DNA from: Bemisia tabaci
Lineage: Eukaryota > Arthropoda > Insecta > Hemiptera > Aleyrodidae
Reading direction: 5' to 3'
Assembly (NCBI RefSeq): GCF_918797505.1
Contig: NC_092793.1
Location: 78,055,912-78,119,911, forward strand
DNA length: 64,000 nucleotides
A program made the translations under genes and the position numbers. The notes under the pieces were generated by a model. That model saw only the letters and a program-made list of their open reading frames with translations, searched no databases and had not been told where the DNA came from. How positions within the stretch are numbered: the first letter of the stretch is position 1; each line of letters begins with the position of its first letter. Shown piece after piece: positions 1 through 12,600 of the stretch.

Positions 1-47
1 TAGTACAATTTGCTGTACTGCAAGGACTTATTCGAAAAATTCGTAAG
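1..47 (+). CDS. NPRL2: NPRL2, penultimate exon (3' part; starts before the window)
   Basis: The frame from base 3 reads VQFAVLQGLIRKIRK and ends on a phase-0 GTGAGT donor at 48. This matches the region just before the invariant Tyr-Pro-Val near the C-terminus of NPRL2, a subunit of the GATOR1 complex (with DEPDC5 and NPRL3), which acts on Rag GTPases at the lysosome to repress TORC1 when amino acids are short. Only 15 residues are visible; the catalytic arginine and longin domains lie upstream of the window. The identification comes mainly from joining this exon in frame to 1633-1770. The intron between them is 1585 bp and carries an hAT-like insertion. Confidence 0.75.
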
Positions 48-1006
48 GTGAGTGCTCTGATTCAACTGTAAAATATTCCTCTTCACTGGTGGATTAACAT
101 TGTCTTTTCTCCATTTAAGCCATAGGAATATATCGATTCTTGGAGGGGCCAGGTGATCCGACAAGAATCGATTATTTAGCATAGGTTTAAATGGAGGAAA
201 TCCGTTGTTGACAAATTATTAGATCGGCCTCTGTTCCTCTTTTTCTCTGTCATTGCCACTTAAATAACAGTGAACAAAAAAGAAGGAAAAAAGGAAAATC
301 CAAAAAAATTCAAGTATAATAGTGTAAGCTGTTAGTTTTGATCCGCTCAAGAGCCCAGTGAGCAGATGTAATGGTGGACTTTTTTCAATTACTCACAGGT
401 GTGCACTAGGATGGAACTTTACTTTTTAAATCGGTCAAACCAAAAGTTGCATGGTCTTAAACCATTCTGTGATAAAAAAAAAAAAATAGTGTAGACCAAA
501 GGATTTTGAAAACATTGTTTTTACTATCCTAGTAACCGAAATGAAAATCTACAAATTGGTGCACATTTAGCAAATGCTGTGTAAATTAAGTGGATTTTTT
601 CAGGGCTGCTGGCGGTTTGGAAAACCGGGAAATCAGGAAGTCAGGGAATTTTCGACAACCAGTAAAAGTCAGGGAATTTCTGACACATCTACTCATCACT
701 AAAGCTTATTACCAATCTTCCAACTGTTTACCCTTTCTGGTCATTTTTAAGGTTTGACATCTTTAACCAGCCCTCTGAATGCCTTCTCCCATAATTTTAT
801 CTCTGAACAAATAAATTTTGTCCAAAATTTAGTGAAAATTTAAAAAATGAAAAGGGGGAATGGTTGTTTGAAGGTCAGGAAAAGTGAAAGACAGTCAGGG
901 AATTAGAAAGTTGTCTGGCCAAGCCAGGGATTTTGAAGATGAGTAAATCACGGCCACTCTGATTTTTTCTATATTTTGTGTGGGTCACTTTAACTTTGCC
1001 TGGTAG

Positions 1007-1330
1007 CATTGTTCGAAACTCACCTTAGAGTTTCAGGAGCCATTTGGTCCATCAAGCTCAATTTTTAGGGGCCATTGAAGATTTTGTAGGAGCCAAATTG
1101 ACTTTATGCTTGTATATCACCGCGCATTTTGTGAAAAGTCAGACGCAAGATGTTTTAGCTACAGAACTAGTAGCTGGAACGTGTAACTTTAAAGAAATCA
1201 CCAAACAGAAAAATTAGGATTTTTTCCACTTTTTATGGGCCTTGTTGGCTCAGAGCCTTCATTTTTTAGGCGCCATGACCGATCTTTTAGGCCCATTTGG
1301 CGTGTTGGCGCCTGTGAGTTTCAAACACTG
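1007..1330. mobile_element. hAT-like non-autonomous element in NPRL2 intron
   Basis: A 324-bp unit with imperfect terminal inverted repeats: the left end reads CATTGTTCGAAACTCAC and the right end, reversed, CAGTGTTTGAAACTCAC. It is flanked by a 7-bp direct repeat CTGGTAG (1000-1006 and 1331-1337), close to the 8-bp target duplication typical of hAT transposons. Internal sequence (AGGAGCCA...AAGCTCAAT...GAGCCAAATTGACTT) recurs in the element at 23706-23937, so the two belong to one family. No coding capacity. Confidence 0.6.
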
Positions 1331-1632
1331 CTGGTAGTGCCCAAACATCTCACTTGGAAGCTTTAAAAACTGGTCTTTGTTTTTTAGAAAGATTTTAAAT
1401 AACCTAAATTTTTGTGGAAAGTAGGTTCATAATATCAGCATGACTCATAGCCAATTCCATTTGACTCTTGCCTGTTTCGTTGTTTATCATGATTTCTGAA
1501 CATCCTGTTGTGTGAAACGTCTCCTACACAAAATTTTGAAGGTAAAAGAAGTGACATTATTCTTATTGTTAGTTCCGACTTTTTCTAGTGGCTCTAGTGG
1601 TACTTTTTTAACACTTTTATAATTTGTTTCAG

Positions 1633-1770
1633 TATCCAGTTTCTATGAATAATAGCAATTTGAATGGACTTAGGTGTATGGATGAACTTTGCGTTGCTGC
1701 AACTACAAGCTCTCGGCAACTGGAGCAACAGCTTGAAGGAGATTCTTCAGTATTCTTTATTTGGAAATAA
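1633..1770 (+). CDS. NPRL2: NPRL2, last exon with stop codon
   Basis: A TTTGTTTCAG acceptor at 1632 opens a phase-0 exon of 45 codons ending in TAA at 1768-1770. It begins YPVSMN and ends SVFFIWK. NPRL2 proteins have a YPV at this point, an acidic 'DE(I/L)C' helix (here MDELCVAA), then a 'Leu-Glu...Glu-x-Asp' segment (here QLEQQLEGDSS) and end in an aromatic 'WK' (known family features, recalled, not searched). All are present in the same order and spacing, so the C-terminal winged-helix end looks intact. An AATAAA overlaps the stop codon and another lies at 2695-2700, the more likely polyadenylation signal. The gene converges on the TRMT2A copy 1 gene. Confidence 0.8.
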   Translation, partial: YPVSMNNSNLNGLRCMDELCVAATTSSRQLEQQLEGDSSVFFIWK

Positions 1771-4248
1771 ATTTTAACCTTTTTACAGAGAAAAAGGTTG
1801 TCGAGAAAATTCCTCGACTTCTCAGGGATTTCGTACGTTAAATTTCCTGACTATTTGATGTACTATCATCTGGATTTCTCATAAAATAATTTGTATTAAG
1901 AATTTCAATGCAAGACCTCTTGAAATTGAAAAAATGTATGTTTTAACTGGAAGGAAAGTTTTCATGGTTCCACAGAAAAATACCCTGACTTCTCCACGAC
2001 TTTCCAGAGTTTGGTAAATTACTCTAACTTTTCCAGGTTTTCAACTTGTAACCCTGTTAATCGATTTGCAGGTTGTTTGCATTTCATTTTTGAGAATCTT
2101 TTCGTGTGTCTAACTTATACTTCCTCGCATACTGTGTAGTCAATTTTACAAATGTCTGATTTTTTGTTGACGCTGATATTTTTTTCCCTAATACTTTTGC
2201 TTAAAAATTGTGTCAACATTGAACTTGTGGAATGGTAGTGTCATGTTATGTACTGTTGTTCAAAGAATGGCTGTTGTAAGGAGCCAAGTTTGACCTTACT
2301 GTGAATTTTTAAAATGTTGTCGCAACTTTCAACAATTCTGAAGGTTATTGCAATGGCTGCCAACCAACCTATGACCAAGGAAAAGTAATCTTGCTGAAGA
2401 CGCCAACATCAGAATTGGCGAAACGTGTCTGCTCTCAGTAACCAAAAGCGTGAGTGATCAGAAATTGTCTAATCTTTCCATTAAAGCATTAAGCGCTTGT
2501 GTGGTTTTGGAATAGATTTAATACTCTAAATTGCTGAAATCTGCTGTGCGTAGAAGAGGTGCCAATTTGTATAACTAAAACTGGCAGCTTTGTGCAATGA
2601 AAGCCTCAAAGGCAGCAATATGTCTAATAATTGTAAGCATTTACCATTCAAACCTAGTACCTGAATTTTGTATAAAATTTCTTAGATCAAGTAAAATAAA
2701 GTGAATTTTATGAACTGAACTTTTTTTAATATATAAACAGCAATCAAAGCAGGAGCTAATTTCTCAAAAAGTCATTTGGACTGATTTCAACAGGATTGGC
2801 GTCACAAAATCAGAAGTTGCCAAATTTCCTGTCGTATTTCACTTTTTTAATGACATCAATTATTTTAGCTTAATTATTTTTCATGATCGGAGTAAAATTC
2901 AAAGTTTAAAATTTCAAGTATTAAAGTGTTATGTTGTTTAGTTTGTGGTTAAAAGAATGAATTTTGAGAGGAAGTTAGGCAACATGAAATGCTGTCAGGC
3001 AGATTCTGGTGAAATCTATCCAATTAGACTTCACTTTGCAATTAAGAACTACAAAATCTGGCTCATCCATAGAAGCACTAATGTACATAGGAAAATTAAT
3101 GGTACATAAGTTGTTTCCAAACTGAGGTAGAAATTTTAGTTTCCAAGTGCAAAATATAGTCCGATTAATGTCAGTCTTCTGCGGCATCATTGTTAAAAAA
3201 GAGAGAAAAAAAGGGAAAAAAGGAAAGAAAATAATTTGAACCAGCGGGCTAATTACTTAAAAAAACACTTTAATTGAATGGTAAGAGAAATTGATCACCA
3301 ACAAGGGAACCAAAAAATGATTTAAATAATTTGAATTTTCACAATTTTTGAGATTATAATATCTGCACATTCAAAATTTTGACATCAGTTGGAGTAATAC
3401 TTATTCCTTGACTTATATTTACATGGCTATCTTAATCTATGAGTAAGAGATAGGTCAAGTTAGCTTTCACCTATGATAAACACTTTCCTCAAACAGGTGG
3501 GAGTGTAAGACACAAACTTCTTCGCTCATTGCAAAGGCTTACTGCAAGCTTCAATCAGTTTCCTAAATTTACATGAGATTAAACTTTCAATTTGTATTAA
3601 AACTTTGTGATAAATCAGAAAAAAAAAAATGAATTACATTAGCTGATACGAGAAAAACTTCTAAACTGAAGATTCTAAAAATTAAATTGTAGCAGATCAA
3701 ATCATAAAAACAGGGGAGTGTGGTAAAGTCGTGACTAAAAATATTTGACAGAAAACGTTTCATGCTGCGCGAATTTAAATTTTGATACAGTAATACCTTG
3801 ATTGTCTGATTGATTGAGGCAGAAGCCTGAGCTGGACACAGTTAACACACAATAATAAAAAACGCACTCAAAATCACAACTCACAAAACCACATGAAATA
3901 TGGACAAAAAATACATTAAATGTGTACCAACAAACTTGTCATAAGGCATCGAAAACGTAGTTACCTGCCGAGAACTTTTTATCTGTCACCATCCACTTGC
4001 TAGCCTTGTAGTATCTGCCAAATTCCTCTTTGAGAGACGAACATTGGCAAGTCAGTGGGCCTCACAAAATAAGTGATCAATCAAGGTATCGCTGTACTAT
4101 GTTCAAAATCATGAGAGTGAGGACATCACCCTTTAATGTGATCCCTCGGACAATGGGGTAGATTCAATTATTTACAAATACTTGTAAGTCCGTCAAGTGT
4201 AAAAGACAAAACTGTGAGAAAGCAAACCGCTAATGTTCACGACTACAA
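1771..4248. other. Intergenic DNA downstream of NPRL2; no gene seen
   Basis: AT-rich sequence with the NPRL2 3' UTR at its left end. The stretches around 1790-2060, like 600-950 in the intron, repeat short phrases such as TCAGGGAATT or CTCAGGGATTT, which suggests decayed interspersed repeats. No open frame here has exon-like flanks or recognisable peptide. A hammerhead-like motif at 2394-2424 is listed separately. Confidence 0.5.
2394..2424 (+). other. Hammerhead-like core motif in a probable retroelement remnant
   Basis: CTGAAGA is followed by a short stem (GCCAA/TTGGC) and then GAAAC, the order of conserved elements in a hammerhead ribozyme (CUGANGA, stem II, GAAA). One unpaired C separates CUGAAGA from stem II, which departs from the canonical core, and I could not identify a stem III with a cleavage triplet. 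It may be a degenerate ribozyme or a chance likeness in a repeat. Confidence 0.25.
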
Positions 4249-4670
4249 GCAATGCCTACGAGAATGGAGAGGCCGTAATTACTCAGTTTCAAGACGTCAA
4301 ACTAGTAGAGTAATTGCTGTGTTAACCAATCAGAGCCGCCGTCGATCGGCCGAAGTTGCATGAGCAGCGTGTTTGAATCTTAGTGGGGAAACGATTTTAG
4401 ATATTTAGTCGTGTTTAGCTGTTATTTCCTCAATTATCAGACAATGTAATTTATGAACTTGGCAATTTTCTGATGTGATATTTTATCTTCTTTCAAAAAG
4501 GGTCTTATGAATTTTTGCATCAGATCAACCCCTGAAAAGATATCAGCACAAAAGGAACATGTGTTATGCGTTCTCCCATAAGAACACATGTTAAATCACA
4601 GCCGCGTTTCATCTACTAGCGTGACGTCACAGAATCTTAGTTACAGCCTCTCTACTCTCATAGGCAACGC
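4249..4670. mobile_element. MITE-like element with ~75-bp terminal inverted repeats
   Basis: The sequence from 4249 (GCAATGCCTACGAGAATGGA...) matches the reverse complement of the sequence ending at 4670 (GCGTTGCCTATGAGAGTAGA...) over about 75 bp with scattered mismatches. Both arms contain the blocks GAGAGGC, GACGTCA and CTAGTAGA. No clear target duplication and no coding capacity. Arm divergence suggests an old insertion. Confidence 0.55.
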
Positions 4671-6464
4671 TATAAGAACAAATTCCTCAATTTTTACACA
4701 GACCTAAAATCAACTATCTCTCACAAACACATTGAAAGAAAGTTAAAACACAAGTTCTGTTTACGGATCTGTGACGAGGGTTCTACGAGCCAACCAGCTG
4801 CAAGTCAATGCTACGTCCATACCTGCTCTTCTTTAACCACGCCATGATGGATAAGCTTCAAACGTTCATTGTTAAATTATAAGTAGATTGTGAAATTGGG
4901 GATTTCCTTTTTAAAATTACGTTTTCGAAAATCTTTGTTTCGATGATTGTACGAATACGCAAGGTAGAGAGAGATCAGATGAGAGAAAAAAATCTCAGTA
5001 TTGAGATTTCGCAACAAATCATGATGTAAAAATTTTCCCTACTTTTTTATCTTGCATGGCAGCTATATATGCAACACAGTAAAAATGGAGAAGAAGAAAG
5101 CGAAAGCTTTAACTGGCTGTTGGAAATAATTAGCAATGTTTTTAAGACAGCACTCGGTACGGGACTTCTACAAACACGCTGTGGTTCTGACCTACTGCTG
5201 CAAAAAGGACCTATTATTTAACCTGTCAAGAGTCAAATCTCCGGTGATTGTTGTTGCCAGTCAAAACTCTCATTCCGTGCTTCAATGCCAATGCTATCAA
5301 CACAGTGCTAAGCAAGATTATGGACAGCATGGAAACTTTTTTTGGGCATTCCAGCTGATGCTATTGAGCATTTTTTGCTATTAAGGACATTACATTTTGA
5401 AACTTTTAAGTGTCACAAAGAACTAATTATTCAGGGTAAACAATTTTAAAAAATCCTTAAACCCTTCTAAAAGGCGTCCTGTCCTTTCCCTCAAGGTTAT
5501 ATTAGAAGAATTGAACATCAGAAATATCTGTACTAAAAAATAGAGCACCATGGACATTCCAAATACAGGTCCTATGTTTGTAATTGCCCTCAACACTCCA
5601 TTTTCTAATATACATAGATCTCTTTGAGGTTTAATTATTTTAATGAAACATTGAAGGAAAGGAAGGGACCCTTCTTGCAAATTTTTTTAAAACTTTTTTA
5701 CCTCAGATAATTAAATACGACACTTTAAAGTGCCAAAATGTAATGTCTGTGACAAAATAAAAAAAACCTATGGAAAGTCTCAAGTAATGATTCTCTGTTA
5801 GAATGCAGTAGGAATGGTAGTACATTCTGTACATCATCTAAAACTGAACTTGAAAAGATAAAACTGACAAACTCTTTAGAACCTAGCAATAATATACTAC
5901 CAAAAAAGAATTTTAGGTAAGGCAGAGAAAGAAAGGATAGAAAACTGACTTTTTTACTTACATATAAGCTTACCTACATTTGCACATTTAGTCTTTGCTA
6001 AAACGTTTCACGTACTGATATCAGAAACTGAAACGGTTTCAGCACCCTAATTCTTCTCATTGCAAGATCGAAAACATCAGCTTAACATTGAAAACCGAAA
6101 GAATATCGGGGTTTTTACAGAGAGCAGGAAAATTAGATAAATTTTGCACAATATTCATGTAAAAATTTGCTTTTTGCACGAGCATTAGGTCTATCCAAAT
6201 GCAAAGACCACCTGTCATTTATCAATGTGCAATTCAACACAGAGAAACCACATAGATTATTGCATATAAAAGTTGAATCCCTCAAATAAAGTCAAATTAT
6301 TAACATAATAGGAAAATGAAAAATTTTCAGGGCCTTCCCTTCACTACATGTCTGAGTTGTAGAGGTAAGAAAAATTTTGGATTTCAGCGACTACAATATT
6401 CTTAAAATAAAACAAGGTGAAATCAAAACTTGATGTGATCAGCTGGACGTTTAAGTGCTGCTTC
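4671..6464. other. Intergenic DNA between convergent NPRL2 and TRMT2A copy 1; no gene seen
   Basis: AT-rich. It should contain the 3' UTR of TRMT2A copy 1 at its right end. The open frames of 63-106 codons here have no splice context or recognisable peptide. Confidence 0.5.
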
Positions 6465-6697
6465 TTATTTTCCTGCTGGAAGTCGATCAAACACGATGAC
6501 AAGAGAGAAACTAGGCGTGTTGGGGAACATGTCAATTGCGACAGACTTTACGGGAACAAATGGCCTGCCAGGATGGGCAGGTGTTGGTGGATGGCAGAGG
6601 CTGACAAAATCATTGATTACAAGAGAAGGAGAGTGAGTTATATAAACGATTCGGCTCAGGTTTTCAGTAGATCTCAGCTGAACCATAACATGGTGAT
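6465..6697 (-). CDS. TRMT2A: TRMT2A copy 1 exon 9 (C-terminus; catalytic Cys and Glu replaced)
   Basis: TTTTTTTTACAG acceptor, phase 1 entry, 77 codons and TAA. IVYITHSPSLVINDFVSLC aligns without gaps to LVYLSCNPTAKSVMENFVALC of copy 2 apart from spacing after the motif; Cys is replaced by His. Later, SFSLVIVFDR replaces HFELVVYFER, so Glu is replaced by Ser. The surrounding fold-specifying residues (DMFPNTP) are kept. Confidence 0.85.
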
Positions 6698-9600
6698 CTG
6701 TAAAAAAAAGGTACGCAATTCTTCAATAGACTCTTAATTTATAATAAGGACAAATCTGGAAAGTACTGGAAGCTACAAATATATCACTCAAGTAACAAGA
6801 GTACATATCGACGGTGTAAGTCGGCAATCACATAACTCGGTTTGCAACGTCGCAGACTTCTTGTCATACTTTGTTTTTTACACGGAAAACTACTCAGGGG
6901 CAATTCTTTGAAACTGCCGTGATTTTTATTCTCTGTGCGAAGAAAATTCTGCATAAACTTCAAGGAATGATGTCAATTTGTTCTCCTTTCAAAAAATAAC
7001 TAGAGGCAGAGATTTTCAGACACCGCAAACGAGATATGTGATTGCCGGCTTTCACCGTCGATATGCTTCTTTCCGGGAATTCTCACGGAAGAGCCGCACT
7101 ATTCGCAAATTGTGAATAATTGCGCCGTCGCAAATAGTGAATTTTTGAACTGACATTTTCAAATATTCGCGCCGTCACGAGGAACGAATTTTCAACTATT
7201 CGCGCCATCAAAAATAACGAATTTCCGAGTGGCAATCGTGAAACGTTGCGACGACCTGCACAAGGCTTCCCCTTCCACCCGAGACATCACAAACGGCGGA
7301 TCTCCTTTGATCTTGACCGACTTTGCCGAGTTTACGAACAGTGAGCGCGATTGCGATTGGGGAAATAAGCAAGGAGCCTAAATTAAGGATTGAAAGATAC
7401 AGGAATGTCTGACATAGAAAAAAAAAGATCATAAACACATTTTCATTACACCAAAAAAATATAAAAAACTAAAATGTGTCTGGTGATCCTTCGATACTAG
7501 CTTGACTGCCCGCGCAGTTACCTTCAAATCCTGGGAATGCACACGTAACTGCAGGGACAGTCAAGCCAGCATCCAGGGATCTTCAAACACATTTTTAACA
7601 GCCTAGGCTACTATCATAGCATTTCATTATTTTTTGTGCAGGTGTATGAGCAAATGGAAAATTCTTAAAAAATTTAATCACACTTTTTTTGTCTACTTTA
7701 GTAATATTCGCAAATTTTCACACTTAAAGAAGCCATTTCAAATTATTCGTTTTACTATTCGTAGCTGTGAATAATTGACTTAAATTATTTGCTATTCGCT
7801 TTGTTCGGAAAATTCACTATTTGCCAGCCCAACAATGTTACGATCTGCAGGTTATGACTATAGAATCCATATTGACGAATAATCTGAACAACTTTCATAA
7901 TCGTTCTTAACGCCTCTACATTATTACTTGTTTAAATGGCCTCTGATGACAGGAGATGCTAAGTCAGTGCCTTCGAATTTGAAGATTACTTATTAAACGT
8001 TCATGCTGTAATAGAGAATCTGTTCATGCTGTAATAGAGAATCTATCTGCAAGGAATTTTCTGGCACTTACATGAAAGATTACCAACAAACATTTTGTTG
8101 TGTTACCAACTTTGTCATTAGGACGAGAAGTTCTCTCAACAATACATCATGACGCATCATCATTCTACAACATATTCAGGAATATGTGTACAATCTCTCT
8201 GACAGAGAATGTCAATTCGATTTACAAGTCATTCCTCATGACTTCAAAAGTCGTGGTCTATCATTCACCCAGAAATAAAAGTAAATTTTTCACGGTACTT
8301 ACAGAGACCAAGCCGAGGTGGGTCAACAATAGCAGTGATATTATTGAATTTTGCCTTCGGTATTAATTCAGACAAAAGAACTTTGGCTGATCCTCTGAAA
8401 AACTGACAGTTTGTGATACCATTTCGGATCGAATTTTTCTGGGCATGATCAATTGCTCTCTCATTTGTATCAAAGCCTATTACCTCCCCAGCGTTCTGAA
8501 AGAGAGAAGATAATTTTAACAAACGATAAAATGAAGGGTAAAGGGCATGAATATGTTTGGTGATTTCTTTGAAAAAAATTGAGATACAGTCAAACTTCCA
8601 CAAGTCAGAAATCCCACCAACTTGTAATAATGGCTTTGTCCTGTTTTCTTGCCTTTTTACAAAACTTAATAAAAATCACATGGTTGATGCCTTGAACACA
8701 TTCTTTGAATTATAAAATCTTTGAATTCATTTTGTATTTTATAGTCTAGTGATCTTTGCGAGAAAATGAAATGAATAAAATAAATGTTACAGTAGGTGAA
8801 ATTTGCAGGAAATTGAATTATACTGATTTGTTTTATGGAACATGAATACATGAATAAATAAATAAATAAATAGCGTAGAATATAATTCTGATTACATTTT
8901 TGCCCCCCAGCTAAGAGTTTCTACGTAACTTAGAGAACCTTCCAAATTAAAACTTTGTTTGATCCCTAACTTAAAAAGATCTCATGATAAGTAAAATTAT
9001 CTCATAATAAGTTCCTCTGACTCAACAATTTTATCATGTATTTGTCATCTCCATTTTTCCTGACCCTTTCTGTAAATACATTTAGCCACAGTAACGCGGC
9101 AGGCTACTACCCCACTCCACCAGCTCTTCCTGGACTCTCGTAGCAAACCTGACTGAAACCGAATGAACAGACTAATAGTTTTACGTCCCTTCGACTCCAT
9201 GACACCAGTACACCCTAAGCCTCTTACACACAGTTCTTTAATAAAAAAATCATATAAAATGTGGAGAGGAGAATCAGATAATCTATGATTAAAGTATGAA
9301 TCCAATAGATTATACTCAGCTTACATATCTCTGAGGTAATATGTTGAACAGCTAAATAATTTTGCTCCTTTAGATGATAAGTTGATGTCATAGATTACCT
9401 TTGCAAGGAGCAGCCCAATAGTTCCAACGCCACATCCAATATCTATCAAAGTAGTGTTTTTGTTGACTTTTGCAAAGTCAGCCACCCACTTCAGAAGCAC
9501 TTCTCCAGCCTTGATATTTTGGAAGAACGAGGACTCTGCAGAAATTTGGAAGGTAAATCCACAAAATTTCTCAAGCATGAATTCTTCTCCACAGACCAGC

Positions 9601-12600
9601 TCCAAATTTCCTGCTCGCACAGGCACGCGCCTGAGAAGAGAGAGAGGGTTCATACGGTTAAGCTAGATCAATTTCATCAAATATTAAAATAAATGTGTAA
9701 TGACAGACTTTAATTCCGATGGGTTAGTTGCCCTAGTTACAGAATCATACAATAGTTTGCTGGCATAATCTTTCAGATTGGCCAAAAAAAAATAAAATCT
9801 ATCAAGACACAAAGTTACTAAATCGAATATTAATGGAGATAATGCTGACAAAAAACACAGAAAATGAAATTAGCCATTACAAATTTTAAAGGGAATCTTG
9901 ATAGAAATTTACGGTTGAAATTATTCACTTGGATAATAGTTTGCTGATAAAACTTTTAGCTTATCTATAAGAAAGTCAAAATTTTGTGAAAAGTCAAATT
10001 AGAAGCAACGGATTCCTCAATGCAATTACACATAAAAAAATAAATCGCAATTATGATAGTCGTCCAAGTAATCCGACAGCTCTAGAAAAAAGTAATAAAA
10101 CAAACAATAGATATTTCGATGACTAACTTTTAATAATCTGTTTTTTATGATTCAGAGAGGTTAAGAATGTAACGAGGTAAAATTTTAAAAACTGAGCAAA
10201 ATCGTAAAAGGAATCAAACCTGTGGTCTGTGGAATACTGAATGTAAACACTGGTTGCGTTCAATGTTTTGCCTTCTCTTCGGGCAAAAAAGTCAGCTAGA
10301 TCATCCTTGATGTCATTCAAAGCTTCTTTAGAGAGTGCTTGCAACTGCAGGTGCACAGTTATTGCTAACTGATTTGTTCCCTGTCCCATGCGAATGGCAA
10401 GTTTCCGCCAATGACCTTGGTGAGTTTCTTCACTATATACATCCAACTGAGAGTTCTCAACATATTTCTGAAAAATCTGAAACCGGCCAAAGCATTGTTC
10501 AATTAATCATTATGGATTCCATCTATTGGTACTACTGTATGGCAGCAAGAAGACCATCAAGAGCAAGAGTATTTGATGTAAAGTTCCTATTTTTTTCACA
10601 ATCCTTAAAATTCCCTCGAAGAAAAATATGAGGGGGAAAAATCCAGCTAAAATGGCAACCAGCGATTTAAAAGTTGAACCACAGAACAAAAACACTGTCA
10701 ACCCCTGATGAGCGATAACCCGCAAAGTGAGTAGAATCAGCCTCATTTATGTTATTTTTTTGCAAATATGTAATAATAACAAAATTAAGATACGCAAGAG
10801 TTTGCCGATTGATAAAACCCACTTGATGCGAAAAATTTTGAAGTTCCATACTTAAAAAATCAACTGATGGAGGTGTCGCCAGTTAAGTTAGCAGTTGTTT
10901 ACTTCCCATTTGTTAGCGACTGCATTGCAATTGTCTAATGGTGATCAGGAATTGACTACGGCACAAATGCGAGCAACATTGCCGCCATGCGCAGAAATGT
11001 AAATCAGTGTATTGCGCATGACAGTCAAAAGTAAACAACTGTCAACTTAGCTGACGACAGCTCCAAGTGGAAAATTTTCAAGCTTGCTTATTCCTAAATA
11101 TTATTTTAAGCTATCAAGTTTTCTGATCTCATTCTCCTCATCTTTGTCTTCTTGTGAATCCTATTCATTTGGTCGCACAATAGTAAAACTCAGTGCGATT
11201 CTCTGCTTGGATGACTAACTTCAAATCATCAGGAGCACAGAGTCAGGCTGGTAATATGATGATTGTTTCCGGAATGCATCAGATTTGCCTTCTGCTCCCA
11301 CATCAATTAGATGTTGCTAATCATGCAAGCAGGTACAACCGAAACCTTCCATTGGATTGGTGCCAGCTTGCATCTGCATGAAAAGTGGGGGAGAGAGAGA
11401 GGCAGGGTGAGCTGAAACCTTAAAGAGGTGCATTTCTAAACTGATTCAGCGCCATTCTGTCAGTAGCAACTGGGCAGAGAGGAAATGATGCTGTTGGTGT
11501 AAGCAAACATTTATAATCAAGTAACATTTCTTTTTAGTTCTACAAAATCAAGTCATTTTACATTGATTCAGTATGACGCAATTTACCTAAATGTGACCCA
11601 TTAAGACGGAGTTTAAGAATTTATGATCAGTCCGAAGGAGCTTGGTAAATTTATGGAGCGAAATTTGAAGAACAGAAAACAAATCGAGTTTAATTGAAAA
11701 ACCTTGCTATGTTAGCACAAGGCTCACTTAGCGCAAGTTGACTGTATTATTAAAAATATTGCTTTCAAGACTGAATGGAACCTTAGTGCGTAAATAGAAG
11801 TCTCATAAATATTAACATTAGAATAGAACATTAAAATAGTTACCGCAGCAGTCTCCTTGATTTTATCAGGGATTAGCTTGAGATCTTGTGTCATAGGGGC
11901 AACAACATTTCTTTTATGGTAGTCCTTCACAAAGTAACCCACTGTTTTCTTTCCATTTTCATCCAGACCTGTTGTGAGAAAAGTAAGAAGTAAATATTAA
12001 AACAAAATCAGAATCTTTTCAAGAAATATTTAAATAAATTGAGATAACTTTTTCAACAAGATAGATTCTGACTGACTAAAATTTTTCAATTGCAAAGGCT
12101 CTCAGAATCATTTCGGATGATACAAAAAATTCTTGCAGAGAATTAATCAAGAAAAATATACTTCTAATCCTGCAAATCATGTAAGTACGTATTAATAATG
12201 AAACTAAAAAACATGAACCTCATTTTGGTAACTGAGAAAATTCCTGTCTTCTTTTACATAAGGTGTCCCAAAGGTACCAGGACTGATGGTAAAACTTTCG
12301 AACAAATGTGGGTAGTAAGCTGTTCGTAGTTGCTTTTAAAAGAACAGGTCATTTTTTACTTATCAAGATCAATTTTTTCTTTGAATGGCAATCCCTCACT
12401 TCATTAAAAGGACCATAAAAATGCAGAATTTTATTCCCAATTGCAATTCTCTATTCTATCAACCTTTCGACTTGTCAATTTTTTTGAATTTTGGACTGAA
12501 AAATAATTTTGAGATGAGCCAACAAAATTTGGGGCATAGAATTGTTTGCATATATGCATACTGTTCCGCAGGTACTCAAGACCCTTGGAGCTACGAAATG

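Noticed and set aside
5136..5384. An 82-codon open frame as a gene
   Set aside because: No recognisable peptide, no splice context, and the surrounding sequence is ordinary AT-rich intergenic DNA.
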